Of a stretch of DNA of 64,000 nt, positions 36,001 through 48,179 are shown one piece after another. The stretch comes from Aquilaria yunnanensis (taxonomy: Eukaryota; Streptophyta; Magnoliopsida; Malvales; Thymelaeaceae): the NCBI GenBank assembly GCA_039654915.1, contig CM077594.1, positions 88,922,893 to 88,986,892 of the forward strand, given 5' to 3'. The first letter of the stretch is position 1, and the number at the start of each line of letters is the position of its first letter. The notes beneath the pieces were generated by a model, which searched no databases, was not told where the DNA came from, and worked only from the letters and a program-made list of their open reading frames with translations. The translations under genes were made by a program, and so were the position numbers.

Positions 36001-36765
36001 TCGGTTAAGGACTGCTTTACGTTACACCATATATGGGAGATCTGGTGTATTTGACGCTGAAAGATTTATCGATGTGATGCAAGCCTTCGAGAATTTCATT
36101 ACTGCAGCTAAAAGTGGAGGTGGAGAGAATTTGAGTGGAAATATGGCTGAGCTTGGCCTCTTACAAACTCAAACTGCTATTACGTTTCCTGGTTTATCAT
36201 CAAATGTGTTTCAACCAACGCAGCCTGCTCAAACAAGGGCAGCCTTAGCATTTCTTCTGTCAGATAAAGGGAATTTCTTCCGAGAATTCCTTCTCGACGA
36301 GGTGCTCATCATAGTTTTCATCATGAATTCCGTAGTTTAATTTGGGGCTTCCTTCCTGCAGCCTCAAATTTTAACTTTTTCTCCTTCTGTGGCGAGCAGA
36401 TAGTGAAGGGCATTGATGCCCTTACCAGGGAGCAGTTGGTCCGCATAATGGGCATCCTTGGATTCAGGAATGTTGCACCAGTATTTAGCATGGTTCCTGC
36501 AGTTGGACCATTCAAGCCAGCGGGGCTTCTGCCATCAATAACAGAGGAGGATAGGAAGATCTTGAGTAATGTGGAAAAAATTGTTGATTTCTTAACAGCC
36601 GGAAGTTCGCTGTCGAGGACATCAAACGGGGATGTAAATCTTGCTAAAGTTGCCCAGGAGCTGCTCCCGGTGTTGCCAGGCTTATCAGCCAGAGTTCTGC
36701 CTGATGTACTCAGCCGGCTATCCTCAAGGGTATTAGCTCGACTCATTCGAGACACATTTTTGTAG
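30038..36765 (+). CDS. ABC1K: Chloroplast-type ABC1 atypical kinase, 12 exons
   Basis: Inferred exons: 30038-30262, 30551-30700, 32099-32269, 32778-32921, 33568-33673, 33781-33929, 34030-34155, 34337-34480, 35112-35199, 35440-35813, 35978-36301, 36400-36765. They total 2367 nt, 788 aa, all junctions in frame. ABC1/UbiB-family kinases of plastoglobules and envelope act on prenyl-quinone and lipid metabolism. The N-terminus (Ala/Arg/Ser-rich, residues 1-75) looks like a plastid transit peptide. Family motifs: KLGQ (204-207), the A-rich loop AAAS (264-267), VAVK Lys286, EELD with Asp336, HADPHPGN (413-420) and DFG (433-435), so the active site looks complete. A long C-terminal extension follows (about 436-788). 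Length and sequence recall ABC1K6; ABC1K3 is the main alternative. The acceptor of exon 5 (TTTGAAG) is weak. Confidence 0.92.
30687..30750 (+). repeat. 32-bp tandem duplication copying the exon-2 splice donor
   Basis: The unit starting TTAGACTAGTTGAGGTAATG at 30687 is repeated at 30719. It includes the last bases of exon 2 and its GTAATG donor, so two identical donors lie 32 bp apart. Use of the second adds an in-frame TAG shortly after the normal junction. Confidence 0.92.
30870..31640 (+). pseudogene. RTE-type LINE reverse transcriptase relic in intron 2 of the kinase gene
   Basis: The frame at 30890-31083 reads [20 protein letters not shown] then [20 protein letters not shown] and EYMECMF, the palm end of a plant RTE-like RT; the catalytic box normally reads F-A-D-D and here is F-G-N-D. 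A later piece near 31380-31430 reads [16 protein letters not shown], another familiar part of the same protein family. Frames are broken. Insertion lies fully within the 1.4-kb intron, in the sense orientation. Confidence 0.85.
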
Positions 36766-38250
36766 TCAACTACCATCTCACCTAACTTTGTACATAATTC
36801 ATCCAGACACAACACATAGATCCCAGTACGATACGTATACATATCAATGATAATGTGATAAGCGATCAGCTTTCAAATTTCGATTTAGTGATTCGTCTAT
36901 AATTGGAAAATATGAGCAATTGACTACAGAACATTTGAGTTCTGTTCAATGAACAGTAAAACAACACGCGCTCTTCCATGGATAAGAAGAATTTTGAACC
37001 ATACAACTGAGCTTGCGCACAGCTATGATGATGGGGTTACTTTATGAAGGGAAGGTTTTATGCTTCGTCGAGCTCTAGAATTCTAGATGCAAGGTTAGAT
37101 GCAGTCCATGAACTTGGGAGTGAAACTTTACAGCCCCTGAAAATGATATTAGACTCCTTTGTTTTCAAGTTTTTTGCAACTATTCACAGTAATTGATCTA
37201 TAATTTTAATTCTTATATATAAATGATAAGTAAAGATTTATAGTTGCTAAATATAATTTTTTAAAATTTTTGAACAATAATACTATAAATAAATTTAAGT
37301 CAAATATAAATCAAAAAATGAAATGAATAAAAAAAATATGACAGAGAAGCACAAATTCTAAAAGCACCTAAGGATATTGTAGTTAGATATTTGTTTAAAC
37401 TTTTGGGGAAATGGAAAGGGACATGATGATAGATAAAGAAACTTTGTATCACCATTTCATGACATCAAAAAAAGGGAATGGGACATGAAAATCTGAAGGG
37501 AAGGGGAAGGCAAAAGAAAGAGAGATGATTAACCTTTGCCTTTAGCTAGGTTCAAAGCATTTTTTTCTAGGTGCACGAATCAGGGGACCCTTACCCTACT
37601 CCCCCAAAAATAAACAGAAGCATGCACGGACACCTTGCAAACAAAAAGAAAGTTTGGCAGTAATTCTGTTGTGTTTCCACCCAACTTTTCTTTTTTCATC
37701 TTTTTTCCAAATAAATTAACAAGAAAACAAAGATAAACTGCTGGCTGGCTGGCTGCTGCTGCTCTATAATTGCTAGCCCTGGCTCTCGTGCAATGAAAAG
37801 CCGAAATCATGGCCATAAAAAACTGGAACCGTCCAATTGAGTACCCGCACTCTACCCCAGTTGGTTTCACCCCCTTCCAAATCTTTCCCATCTCTAATGA
37901 GTACTGGTGACCCCCGACGCATTTGTTTTCCTAGTGGAACCTACCACTTAATAATTGCACTACTTATTCGACACTAATTCAAAAATATTAAACATGCCAA
38001 GAGTTTCTTCAGAATTTCCTCTTACTAAATAATGTGATAGATACGGACTGCATGCAGAATTAGACGTAAAATTGTCAGATAAATGGTTTGATGAAGCATT
38101 CAATAAGCACATTTTAAAAAACATTCCATACATAAAGCACTGCGCAGCCCTTTTTTTTTTTTTTACTAGAAACACTTGAGAGTATATAAATATCTAAGAA
38201 AAAGGAGATGTTTGCCTTTTTTGAGACACAAAAGGCTGCCGAACCAGCAT
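36766..38250. other. Intergenic 3' of the kinase gene
   Basis: It contains the likely kinase 3' UTR (to about 36950). A short GCTGGCTGGCTGCTGCTGCT repeat at 37740-37762 is the only structure noticed. No gene recognised. Confidence 0.4.
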
Positions 38251-38468
38251 ACGCGGCATGCTATCAGGACTTGGAAAACTATCGAGCTAGAATATGTGAC
38301 ATTAAAGGGAAAAAGTAACAAAGATAGGCAAGCTTTTGGGACTCAGAAGACTATCAAGCTAGCATATACAACCTTAAAAGGAAAAGTGACAAAGATGAGC
38401 ATGCTTTTGAGACTCAAAAGACTATCAAGTTAGCATATGCGACATTAGAAGGAAAAGTGACAGAGATG
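38200..38468. repeat. 71-72-bp tandem repeat, about 3.5 copies
   Basis: Units start at 38256 (GCATGCTATC), 38328 (GCAAGCTTTT) and 38399 (GCATGCTTTT), with a partial unit before 38256. Each holds an ACTATC-AGCTAG-ATAT block and a GGAAAAGTGACAAAGATG-like end. Divergence between units is about 10-20%. Confidence 0.85.
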
Positions 38469-38469
38469 G

Positions 38470-39160
38470 GTTCAAACTCTTGACCGCACTGAGTATCTCT
38501 TATACCTTAACCAAGGCACATGCGATTATCCAAACCAAGTTGTCCAAGCAACCAAATCTTTTGTCCAGTGTCCCCTACTTGAGTTTAGGTGGATAAACAA
38601 ATAGGCCAGGATAGAATTTCCCCTCCACTTTCCTTTTCAATATTCTTATAATGTCATAATATTGGGTTCCGTTGTCACTTAATGTTGAACAAGTTAGCAT
38701 TTCCTACTTTTATACTATGATTACAACTTCTTATACCCTATCTTTTGTACTATTGATTTTATGTATCAAAAGGTATTTTATCCAGCGGATGAGAGGTACT
38801 TCATCTGAACATTAAAAAAAAACTGTGCAATGTTCGAATTTCCACCATTCTTTGTGTGCCTGAGAAAAAAAAACTCGATATGACAATAAAATAATACTAG
38901 TTGTCCATCAGAAAAAAGAGAGAGAGAGAGAGATTCTAGTTGAACCGAATAATTTTGTTTTATTTTTCGAGGGGAAAACGAAAAAAGAAGGGCCTGAAAG
39001 TTGAAACAGAATCGCACGTCTGAAATAGTCTGCCCAGCCCCACTCTCATCACTCCACCCACAACAAAAACACCCGCAGTCTTTGTTTCTCCTCTTTCGGT
39101 CGATTCATCACAGCTACGTTCATGGTAGCAACAGCTGAGAGAGCCCAATTGCCCAAGTGA
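38470..39160. other. Upstream region of the putative exon at 39171
   Basis: An AGAGAGAGAGAG run lies at 38917-38932. No other feature recognised. Confidence 0.35.
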
Positions 39161-39170
39161 CTCAAGTTGT

Positions 39171-39535
39171 TTGCCCGCAGCACTCCTGGCGGCGTCGGCG
39201 CAGAACAGGTGCACCGGTCTAGTGCGCGCATGCTACGTTCAATCGAAGAGCCTCTCCGACGGAAGCGACGAGATCGACGATTTCTCCAGGAAGAAATCCC
39301 AAGTGCAGGAGAAGCGTTGTGTCGGATGCCGGGAAGGCCGAGTGACGAACAAAAGCGGCGGCGGCGAGTCCACCCCCATCAATAGTTCTCTCTCGGAGAC
39401 AGCCGTACGGAAGAGTAGCCTTCGGAGAGGCGCTATGGTTTTGGAGGAGAGCGGATCGAAAAGGGATGGGAGGAAAGTGAGTTGGCCGGATGCTCATGGC
39501 AAAGATATTGCTCATGTTCGAGAATTCGAGCCTAG
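39171..39535 (+). CDS. Probable first coding exon of an unrecognised plant protein (partial)
   Basis: An open frame shows codon-like composition and a higher GC content than its surroundings. It ends in KVSWPDAHGKDIAHVREFEP, a strikingly protein-like block I associate with conserved plant proteins of unknown function, immediately followed by a GTATATAG donor at 39536. An Ala/Ser-rich N-terminal part precedes it. There is no ATG in this frame near the start, so the first codon may lie upstream after a splice, or the true start is elsewhere. No second exon could be placed; candidates downstream to 41 kb were unconvincing. It may be a truncated gene. Confidence 0.45.
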
Positions 39536-39639
39536 GTATATAGTATTGTCATTCGTCACAGTAAAAAAAATATCAATAACCGAATCGGCTATTTATTACT
39601 TTTTAGTGTCCTTACATTGATATTTTATGCGAGTCAAAA

Positions 39640-41140
39640 GAAATTCTTACACAACAAATTTTTAATTAGTGTGTCAGAAGAGCGAGAACTTGAAGGCGTA
39701 AGAAATTCCTGCGTTTGTACAATTCAATGAGACAAGCACACAACGCCGGGTAATATGCTGCTCTTCCCCCATCAAAATCCTGTCTTTTACCTTTCTTTAA
39801 AAAAAAAAAAAAATTGTAATTGTTCTATAGCAAGCACATGTCTTTCTCTTAACAGATCATTTACTATCTAATCTTTACATGGAGGCTGTTTTCCTCCGAA
39901 TACTACCCTGTGATCAGATTGTTTGCCGGCGTTATTTGTCTTTTTACCTGAAATTGCTTGGTTGGTTTGCATTTGATTCGTTGAACTAAGTTTCGTGGTC
40001 GAGTTTATCCTAGAATTAACGTCTACTATATCAAATAATCTAATTTGATGAATTAAATCTAATGAGTTAAGTTAAAAACAAATTTTAGCTCTCTGAAATA
40101 TCCAGTGGACCAAAGAGGATCCAGGTCCTTTTTATTTTATCGTTTCTGGACATCAAACATTGGAAATGTACATCTGACGGCGTCTTATCATATGTGTAGC
40201 GGTTAGCATGGATTTGGTAAAACTTCTGAAATCAATCTGAACCATCTATGTGGGGTTGGCATAAGTTCGGTGAATTAGCAATGGCTCGTGGATTGCTACT
40301 GAAAAACTCAATCGGTTTTCGACTTTGTTTTGATTCAATATGTAGCCAACTCGAAATGGTGTCGAAATTGAAAATATATACATAAATATATACGAAAATG
40401 GGCGCTTAAATATATTATGAGATTTATGCCATTACGTATTTTCCCTAAGTATTTACTTAACCTTTTCCTTCTTGAATTAATGTGTTACTCTTGCAAAAAA
40501 TACTAATTATATGTGGATCAAAACTTTGATATAATTATTGATATAATTATGAATTGTGTTATTTATCTCTTATACGGCACAGTGAACAATGGCGGATTAA
40601 ATTATTTTGTGCTCTTCAATTATTTGGATGAGATTTTATTAGATTTTGTAGTTGCTCTAAGTATGTGAAAACTGAAAAGACCCGAGAAACCGGAACATGA
40701 AAAATTGAACAATAGGGTCCAGTTCTTTTCAGTTCTTAGTTATTAAGTTAGGTAGATATTTTCTAGAACCATGAATATTTTGGTTTGGATCAGTTCCACT
40801 AAGAAATTGGCCCTACTTAGGTGCATGAATTGCAATTGTAGGTTTGTGGTTGATAATGTAAATGATTTTATAACACGCATACATAATCTCATGTGCATGA
40901 ATTGGAAATGCAGGTTTATGGCCTTGCGGATCCTGTTTCCAGAGAGCGGGCACTTAAGCTTTCAAGTTTTGTTGTTTCTCCAGTAAAGCCGCATGATCTC
41001 TATCCTTGTAATGAGATGCAAACATGAGCTCCAGATTAAATTGGTTCCGACTTCCCTTTTTCCAAAATCGTAGTTCAAGTTTAGATGATCTGTTGTCAAA
41101 TCTTCGAAGTTGTTATTCAAAGGTTAAATTCCTATCGGGA
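39640..41140. other. Intergenic, no clear gene
   Basis: No supported exon. AT-rich, with an AAAATATATACATAAATAT stretch at about 40370-40392. Confidence 0.35.
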
Positions 41141-41164
41141 CAAAGTTTCGGGACGGAGGGAGTA
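41138..41164. repeat. Orphan Stowaway-like MITE end
   Basis: CGGGACGGAGGGAG followed by TA is the inverted form of the CTCCCTCCGTCCC terminus of Stowaway MITEs. No left partner was found within several hundred bases. Confidence 0.5.
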
Positions 41165-41584
41165 TTACACAATTCCATCACGTTGAATTGAAGAGATAAA
41201 AGCAATCACTTCATGATTACTATATACTTTCGAGGGAAAAAACTGTTCTTCAAGTTGAAGCAATTCCGTCAGTAACCGTCAGCCAGAGTTAGTCACACAT
41301 CAGGAAGCAAATCACTAATCTAACGACAGCTAGAAACCCCACTAGAACACCAAACCAACTTTGTCACAAGAATCTCCATATACCTTTTCTTCTTTCCCAA
41401 ACCCCACAATGAGACAAATCGCCATATGACATGAAGAATGGCCCCAGTTTTCCTTTTTAACATTGACGGTAATTAAATTTACCGATCAATAAAACACTAC
41501 CGGATCCTTACTTTGCATCCGCTGAGCTCCTTTCTGAAAGCTCAACGACTTCTTTACAGCTGGATCTTACTCGGTATCCTGCCT

Positions 41585-44500
41585 TCATTGGTTCTGATTC
41601 TTGGCTTTCTTCGATTTGCTTTTCTCCTGCATCTTCTTTTTCTTTTCTTCCGCTGTAACCCAATTGTATTCAGGCGGAATGACGAATGGATCTTGAATGT
41701 TCTCTATCCTACTGCTACATGCAGAGTTGGATGGACTAGAACGCTGGTAAGGAGCTTTAATCCACTGGAACCATGAAGAATTTGATGGGGGCTTTATTGC
41801 AGGGCTTTCTCGTCCTGAAGTTGGGCTTGTTGGCGGTGTTGAGAATTCATCTAGCGGCTGCAATTCTTCAAACTTCGTGAACGTTACCAATACTCTGATT
41901 GTTGGAACAACTGGAATGGCAACCTGAAAGGAACAGAGTTACGAAACACAGCAAGACTATGGTTAGATCCTCCCATCAGATGGGCAATTAAGCATGTATT
42001 TTACCAAGCAAAACACCTTACAAAATATACAATGGCTAGTTTTAGGACACAACTCGATGTAAATATGTAGAAACAAAAATCTAATCCATATGTAATGTAA
42101 TACAGCAGAAAATTTCAAGGAGATCTTCATAATGGATAATTAAGCCTCTCACTTTCAATTAAAATTTCTAAAGCAGGAAAACAAAATCATAGGGAAAGAA
42201 AACAGCAAAACAGTGAGCTATAATTCTTCAAAGATTGCATGCAGAAAAAAATTGTGTTATAATATATCGACAGGATTAGAGCTCTCAACTAGTTTGCACT
42301 TTGCCACTCCAATGCACCAACAATGTAACTTGGCCACTTCAATGGTACCATATGCACCAAAAGTGTGGTTGCACTACAAAAGCCCCAGGTCAACCCTCCA
42401 CAGGACCATCAAGAGAAACTATATGCAACAACAACAACATTGCCAGGTCATGCTGAGCAGGTGAAAAGCAGATCTTCGTTCAAGCTTTAGCAAGTTATAG
42501 CAGTTAGATTAATCCCACAGAGCCCACCCACTGCTCCTGGACCCAGAAATTCTCATTATGTCAACAGTTTCAGCATCCCAGGAGAAACTGAAGAAATTGG
42601 TTTGGATTGGGGCCTGGAGTGGCCTGGTGAGGGGACAGGGAGACAGGGTAGAAAAGTCTGATGAAGAAAGAGGGTGCAGCAATCAAAAGTATTAATGGAT
42701 AAATTATCCCTCAATCCCATAATAGTAGTCCCCTTTTGCTATTAGTTCTGTTTAATGAAAACTTTTTCTCCTCCAATGAAAAAATTGAACGAGCATCCTT
42801 TACTAGTATTGCTGTTAACATTGAACAATCTACTTGTCGAATATATTATTCATTATATTTATACATAGAATTTACTAAACAAAATTGAAGGTCAAACATT
42901 AGTGAAACAAAAAATCAAATTATTAATATATAATAGTACAATGCAATTAATAATTTAATAAAAAATAGTATACTAAAATATATTATTCCATATAGCAGAA
43001 GGCAAATATAATGGCTATTAAGGAAACTCATACAGGCCCTAAAAGGAGCACTGGGTAAAAGTCATTGCAGCTTCATTATCATTCTACAGTCCCCTCTATG
43101 ATGTTGTCCACAATGAGAGTTGAGAGTGCAACTACTTTTTAATGATTACAGATGCACCAAAAAGGACCAGCATGGTGGATGCAAGACAATCAAACATGAG
43201 TAAAATTGTAATGAAAACCCTGGAAATTTAGTCGAAGCATTAAAACTCCAAACTGCTTCAGGACTGCTTCAAGCACAGTACAGAATTGTTCACTCACACC
43301 ACTTTCACTTAAGCATGCAGCATAATCACTGGAACTAGAAGTAGAACACACCCTTTGTTTTTATCATACCTCAGTCATTTCATAAGGGTAATATCCTACA
43401 GATGCTACATTCTATTGATACAGCAGCATTAGAATAATCTTTTACAGTATTTAAAAAGCAGTTATCTGGGGAAGTCTAGGATAAGATTGACAAAGGTCAA
43501 GGGAGCCCTAAATAATGAGCTAAAACATGTCAAAGTGCCTCACACGGAAATGCATAAGAATGACAGTTTCTCTTTAAAATTAATGATGCCAACACCTACG
43601 TGTTTTTGACAGGATGAATCCACAATGTCATGCAATTAGAACATCACATAATGTCTGCAGATCGAACTAGTACAAAATAATGGTGCTCATAAGCATTGAA
43701 GTGGCGTGCTTTAGTTTTGCAGGCAAACTACAGAAGGCTTGCAAGCATGGTTTTCAAGAAGAGAAGGTAAGGACCACAAATTCAGCTGGTTGGATATAAG
43801 CAACTTACCTTAACTGGGAACGTCCCTGCTGGGAGCTTTGTTGTCAGTAGTTCTCTCAGTCTACGGATTGCCTTAACTTTGTTAGCCAAAATGTCTAGCA
43901 AAGGTAAGAGTTCTTCAGTTTGTAGAGGGAAATTTGGGGAAAGCCAAAGAAGAGGCCTTAAACCTTTCTTATACTCATTCTCACGACTGCCATCCTTGCG
44001 TCGATTAACCGTCTCAGAACTCACAGAGGTAGATGTCTTGGGTTCTCGTGCTCTCCGATGTTCATCCCTCACCACAATCTCCACAGAATGTCTACCAGGT
44101 TTGGTCTGACCCTCCGGAGAGTCCCCGAGAAGGTCACTCACTTTCTCATCTACACAGAGAGAACTTCTTGGAGGCACAACTTTTTTCTGAGCTTCAGGTT
44201 TTGCATCTCGTTTTCTCCATCCAGCAAACCACCCTTTCTTGTCTGATTTGATCTCTCCATTTTTACAACCATTCATGCCTTCGATGGGTATTTCCCTGTG
44301 CTCATAACAACTGTGACGATGCCCTACAATGTTGTCACCATTTTCTCCAGCCATTTCTGAAGAATCCAACTTCAATGCAACTTCAAGTTGTCTTCTCTCC
44401 TCTTCTGTCAAGATGTCATCAAGCTCTTCACTCCCAGTTTCATTTTCATTAGAAGAGGAAAAGAACTCATCATCTGTCATGGCTCCAGGCACCCTCCTTG

Positions 44501-45419
44501 ATTTAATGCTAACTGTTACATTGTGCATTTCATATACCTTAGCCTTCCATGAGCTGACCACTTCTGTTTTCTCCTGCCGTCTCCATGTCAGTTGTGGTAA
44601 GAGAACTGCCTGAGTGACATCAATCCCAGGTCTGAACATATTAGTCTGAGACATTGCAACTACTTCTTGTCGAATCTCTTCCTCAGATGCTTGAGAACCG
44701 GCACCATCCAAAGCATTCATAACCTCCTTATCCTTGTGTGAAACCATGCAAAGTGATCCTGGAGGTACCTTTCCATCCTCAGAACCATCGCCGAAGAAAA
44801 ACAAGCTCTGGTCTGCACGTTGAATTCTAAATCCATCAAATCCAGCCAAAGTCATATCTGCTCTCAAGTTGGCACCCCTCTTCCATATCTTGTATGTATC
44901 TGAAGGTGCAATCCTGGATATGAAGGGTATCACCGAACTCTCAAAATGGAATGTGATTTCCATGTAAAAGTCCCTCATCCTCCGCATGGTGCCCATCAGA
45001 CGAGGCAGCCTTCGACACCATTTAGCCCAGGCCAGGGGCTGGTAGTGCCGAACTATAATCATAGCAATCCCTTCTTGCCTATTACAGATTGCTTCTTGGA
45101 GTGCGCTCCAACCCTGTTCATTTTGCAAGCTCCAATCAGCCCCAGCAACCATAAGCATTTCAGTTGCCGTTTCATCACCGATTTTAACAGCCAAATGAAG
45201 TGGGGAATCACGATTCGGAACATCCCGCCTATCAATGACAGCAGAGATGGCGTCCGCTTTCTCTTCCTCGGCCAATGAGGCCGCTTCTGTACGAGTTTCA
45301 GCAGGGTCTGAGAGTCGTGGCAGAGCACCAATTATCCTCCTGAGACCGGCATAATCTCTGGTGGCGATGGCCTTGTGGACAGGGCTGTGAGCATACTTGG
45401 AAACCTCAACACCCGCCAT
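41585..45419 (-). CDS. Ankyrin-repeat / GPCR-chaperone (ANKRD13-like) protein, 2 coding exons
   Basis: Coding exons in transcription order: 45419-43809 and 41923-41585; 1611 plus 339 nt, 649 aa. The junction is GTTAAG then GTAAGT at the donor and an acceptor before GTTGCCATTCC. Ankyrin repeats cover about residues 12-125 (SPVHKAIATRDYAGL, DSPLHLAVKIGDETA, GWSALQEAICNR). The following region, including NLRADMTLAGFDGFRIQRAD and DQSLFFFGDG, matches the GPCR-chaperone domain of ANKRD13-type proteins, linked in animals to ubiquitin-dependent receptor trafficking. A UIM-like helix (EEERRQLEVALKLDSSE) lies near residue 350. The C-terminus (DPFVIPPEYNWVTAEEKKKK) ends in a basic Lys-rich tail. The plant role is not well established. 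Intron 1 is 1885 bp. Confidence 0.92.
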
Positions 45420-46330
45420 GCCTCAGGAGATGATATCCTAGAACCCAAGACTAACACACCAAATCAGAAGCAAATTCTACAAAATTAAACAACTGGGTCT
45501 GTGCTTTTTCATTCAAAGAAACCATAAAGACACAAGATTTCAAGTTCAGAACACCAAAAATTAATCTTGAAGCGAACAAAATCAGAGTCCCTGCTAAAGT
45601 ATCATACATCTCTCTGCTAGTTGCTAGTTGCTAGTTGCTAAGGATTGAGTTAACAGAGAGGAAGAGAAACAAAGCAGGCCCAATTGGAGCACAAGAAACA
45701 AATCCAGAACAAAGAAACGGCAAAAATTGCAGGTAGCAGAGAGAAAGCGAAAGAGACGGAGAATCTACCTCACGGCCTTGGCTTGGTTTCTCTCTCGTCT
45801 CCCTCAGAAATCCTGTTCAAGTTGGGAAACCGAAAAAGAACAAGAGATCCAACTGATCGGATCCAGATCAGACAAACCAAGAACATGCATGTGAGGCCGT
45901 GAACCGAACCAAAAGAATATTTAATAAAAACGGAAACAAAGGAAAGTTGAGGAACAGGGTGGGGAATCTGGGGAAGGAGATGCGAGAATCAAGAAAGGAA
46001 GAGTAACAATAGAAAGGCAGCGAGACCCACCAATGGAAGAAAACAAAAAGACCAAGAATCGTTCAACGTGTGAAAAAGGGCAAGTAAAAGAACCCCAAAA
46101 AATGTGAGTATCCAAGTGACGAAGCACAGAACAGAAGCTCTAATGCGGTTCCATCTATGGAGTTTTTCCTTTTCACTCTTGCAGACATCAATAGGAAGGG
46201 CGGAAGCTGAAGAAAAATTGCGATTATGTGAAGCTGATTGAACTGGGCAACAGTAACAATCTCTTGTTCCACTTGTTAATTCTAATTGTTTATTTTTACC
46301 AAAGTGTATTATTAATTAGAAATGGTCACG
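45420..46330 (-). promoter_or_regulatory. 5' UTR and promoter side of the ankyrin gene
   Basis: It lies upstream of the ATG at 45419. A purine-rich, expressed-looking stretch runs to about 46270, with a possible UTR intron near 45760-46000, not proven. A TAGTTGCTAGTTGCTAGTTG triple repeat lies at about 45618-45640. A transposon end begins at 46335. Confidence 0.4.
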
Positions 46331-46334
46331 CCAC

Positions 46335-48179
46335 AGTACACTAGAAGCCCCTGAACTTTTCCAAATAGTACGAATTGGTCCTTAAACTTTAGCTCCGTCT
46401 GTAAAAGCTCTTTAACTTTGCAACTCAGTCCGTTTTAGTCCAACTCATTGACTTGGCTCCTTTTTTTTAATGACTTAAATACATCAAGAGCCATCAAACT
46501 TTGAAAAATCATTTAAGTTGGTCATCAAACTAGAACTTGGATTATGCTAAGCCCTAAATTTTACAATAAATAATGAGCATCATTAAAATTAATGAAAAAT
46601 TAATTAAAGTTCATTATAGATTAATTAAAATTGATTTTTTTTTGTCGTGTAAAAAAAAATTTATTAAAATTAATTAATTCATAAAAAATATTTTTCAAGT
46701 GCTTATAAGGTAAATATAGAATTGGCTATAAAATGATGGTGGTCCTAGATAAAAAAATAAAAATAATGTATTATCTATAATGAGAAAATAACATAATACA
46801 AAAAAAAATTGTTTGATAAAAAATATGAAACAAAAAATTTGTGACAAAGTTTCACCAATAACCACCCTTATTCCATCCACCATAATGGTATACCAAGAAA
46901 AATGCAAATAGCCACTTATAGTATAAATTTTATTTTTTTATTTTTAATTTTATTTAATTTTATGTATGTTTTCTAGCTCTCTTTCAGATGCTTAGCATCA
47001 AGGTTATTAAAATCAGGTTTTTACCTAGAGTCCTTTTGGATTTATAGAGTCGTAAAATTATAAGATTCTACCAAAAAAGACAAAAAAAATTTGAAGAAAA
47101 ATTATAACAAAATTATAACCATTTAAATATCTTAAAAAATTCATATTTTACAATATTATCATTTATTAGAACTCCAACAATATCATAAACAAATAGTCAT
47201 ATTGTCATTCATGCATGAATATACAAATAAGGAAACCAAGTTTCATAATCAAGCATCTATGCACTGACACTGCTTGGTGTTTATGAGATTGAGAAGATAT
47301 TTGAAAGATGAAGGATAGAACATAAGAAGCAGCTACAACAAATGAAGAATCAAGCCAAAAAAATAAAAAAGAATAGCCAAATGGGTCATTATGCGTGAGA
47401 GCGAGCTAATGCGATAAGAAAGACAGAGATAGTTTTTTATTTTTTTTTGGATTTGACGACTTGGGCCAGCTACCTTGATGACTTGGGCCAGCTACCTTGG
47501 GCCAAAAAATGTGGAAGATTTTTAGCTCCATTCATTTTTTAACCTAAATAACTTAATAAGTTAAAGTCTTAAAGTTTAAACGTTTTTACGTTTCTACAAC
47601 TAGAATCGGTTTCTACACATTTCTACCTATCTTATGTTTGTACTGCGTTTTAACACGGTTTCCAACTCTAGAGTCATAAAAACATACGTATGTTTCTATT
47701 CGCAAGTTTATTAATAACCACTAATTATTAAAAGTCAAGTGAATTATGCCAATATTCTTTTCTTTTTACTTTTTCTTTGTTGCCATAATATTAGGTTAAT
47801 TCATTGACAATCTTGACATGCAATGGGCACTAAACCAAAGAAACTTTTATTAATTTTTATGAATTAATTAATTTCATAATTTTTTCTTTACTAAACCTAA
47901 AAAAATCAATTCTAATTAATTTTAATAGTACTCATTGTTTATTGTAAAGTTTAAGGCCTGGTGCAATCAAAGTTCTAGTTTGATGACCAACTTAGATGAG
48001 TTGTCAAAGTTTGAGGCCTCTTCATATATTTAAGCCATTAAAAAATTGAGTCAAGTCAACAAGTTGGACTCATATGTACCAAATGGCAAGTGGCAATGTT
48101 AGAGGGCTTCTGCTGACTGATTTAAAGTTAGAGGACCAGTTCGTATGATATGGGAAAGTTCAGGGGCCTTTAGTGTACT
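46335..48179. mobile_element. Long-TIR DNA element, 1.85 kb, TIRs about 300 bp
   Basis: The left 300 bp (AGTACACTAGAAGCCCCTGA onward) recur inverted at 47870-48179, including the CCTAAATTTTACAATAAATA and ATGAGCATCATTAAAATTAA blocks. The TIR phrase pattern (CCCTGAACTTT ... CTTTAACTTTGCAACTCAGT) is of the same style as the elements at 11420 and 18495. The core shows no transposase and has a 24-bp tandem pair (GATGACTTGGGCCAGCTACC) at 47451-47500. No clean target duplication was found. Confidence 0.75.

Noticed and set aside
36321..36842. 173-codon minus-strand frame
   Set aside because: It is antisense to the last kinase exon, which has clear family homology.
38200..38468. CRISPR-like reading of the tandem repeat
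   Set aside because: The genome is a plant; units are contiguous without unique spacers.
39219..39515. 98-codon minus-strand frame
   Set aside because: It overlaps the plus-strand exon with a donor and protein-like block; the antisense frame has neither.
43879..45278. Several plus-strand frames of 60-110 codons
   Set aside because: They are antisense to the ankyrin gene exon and show no motif.
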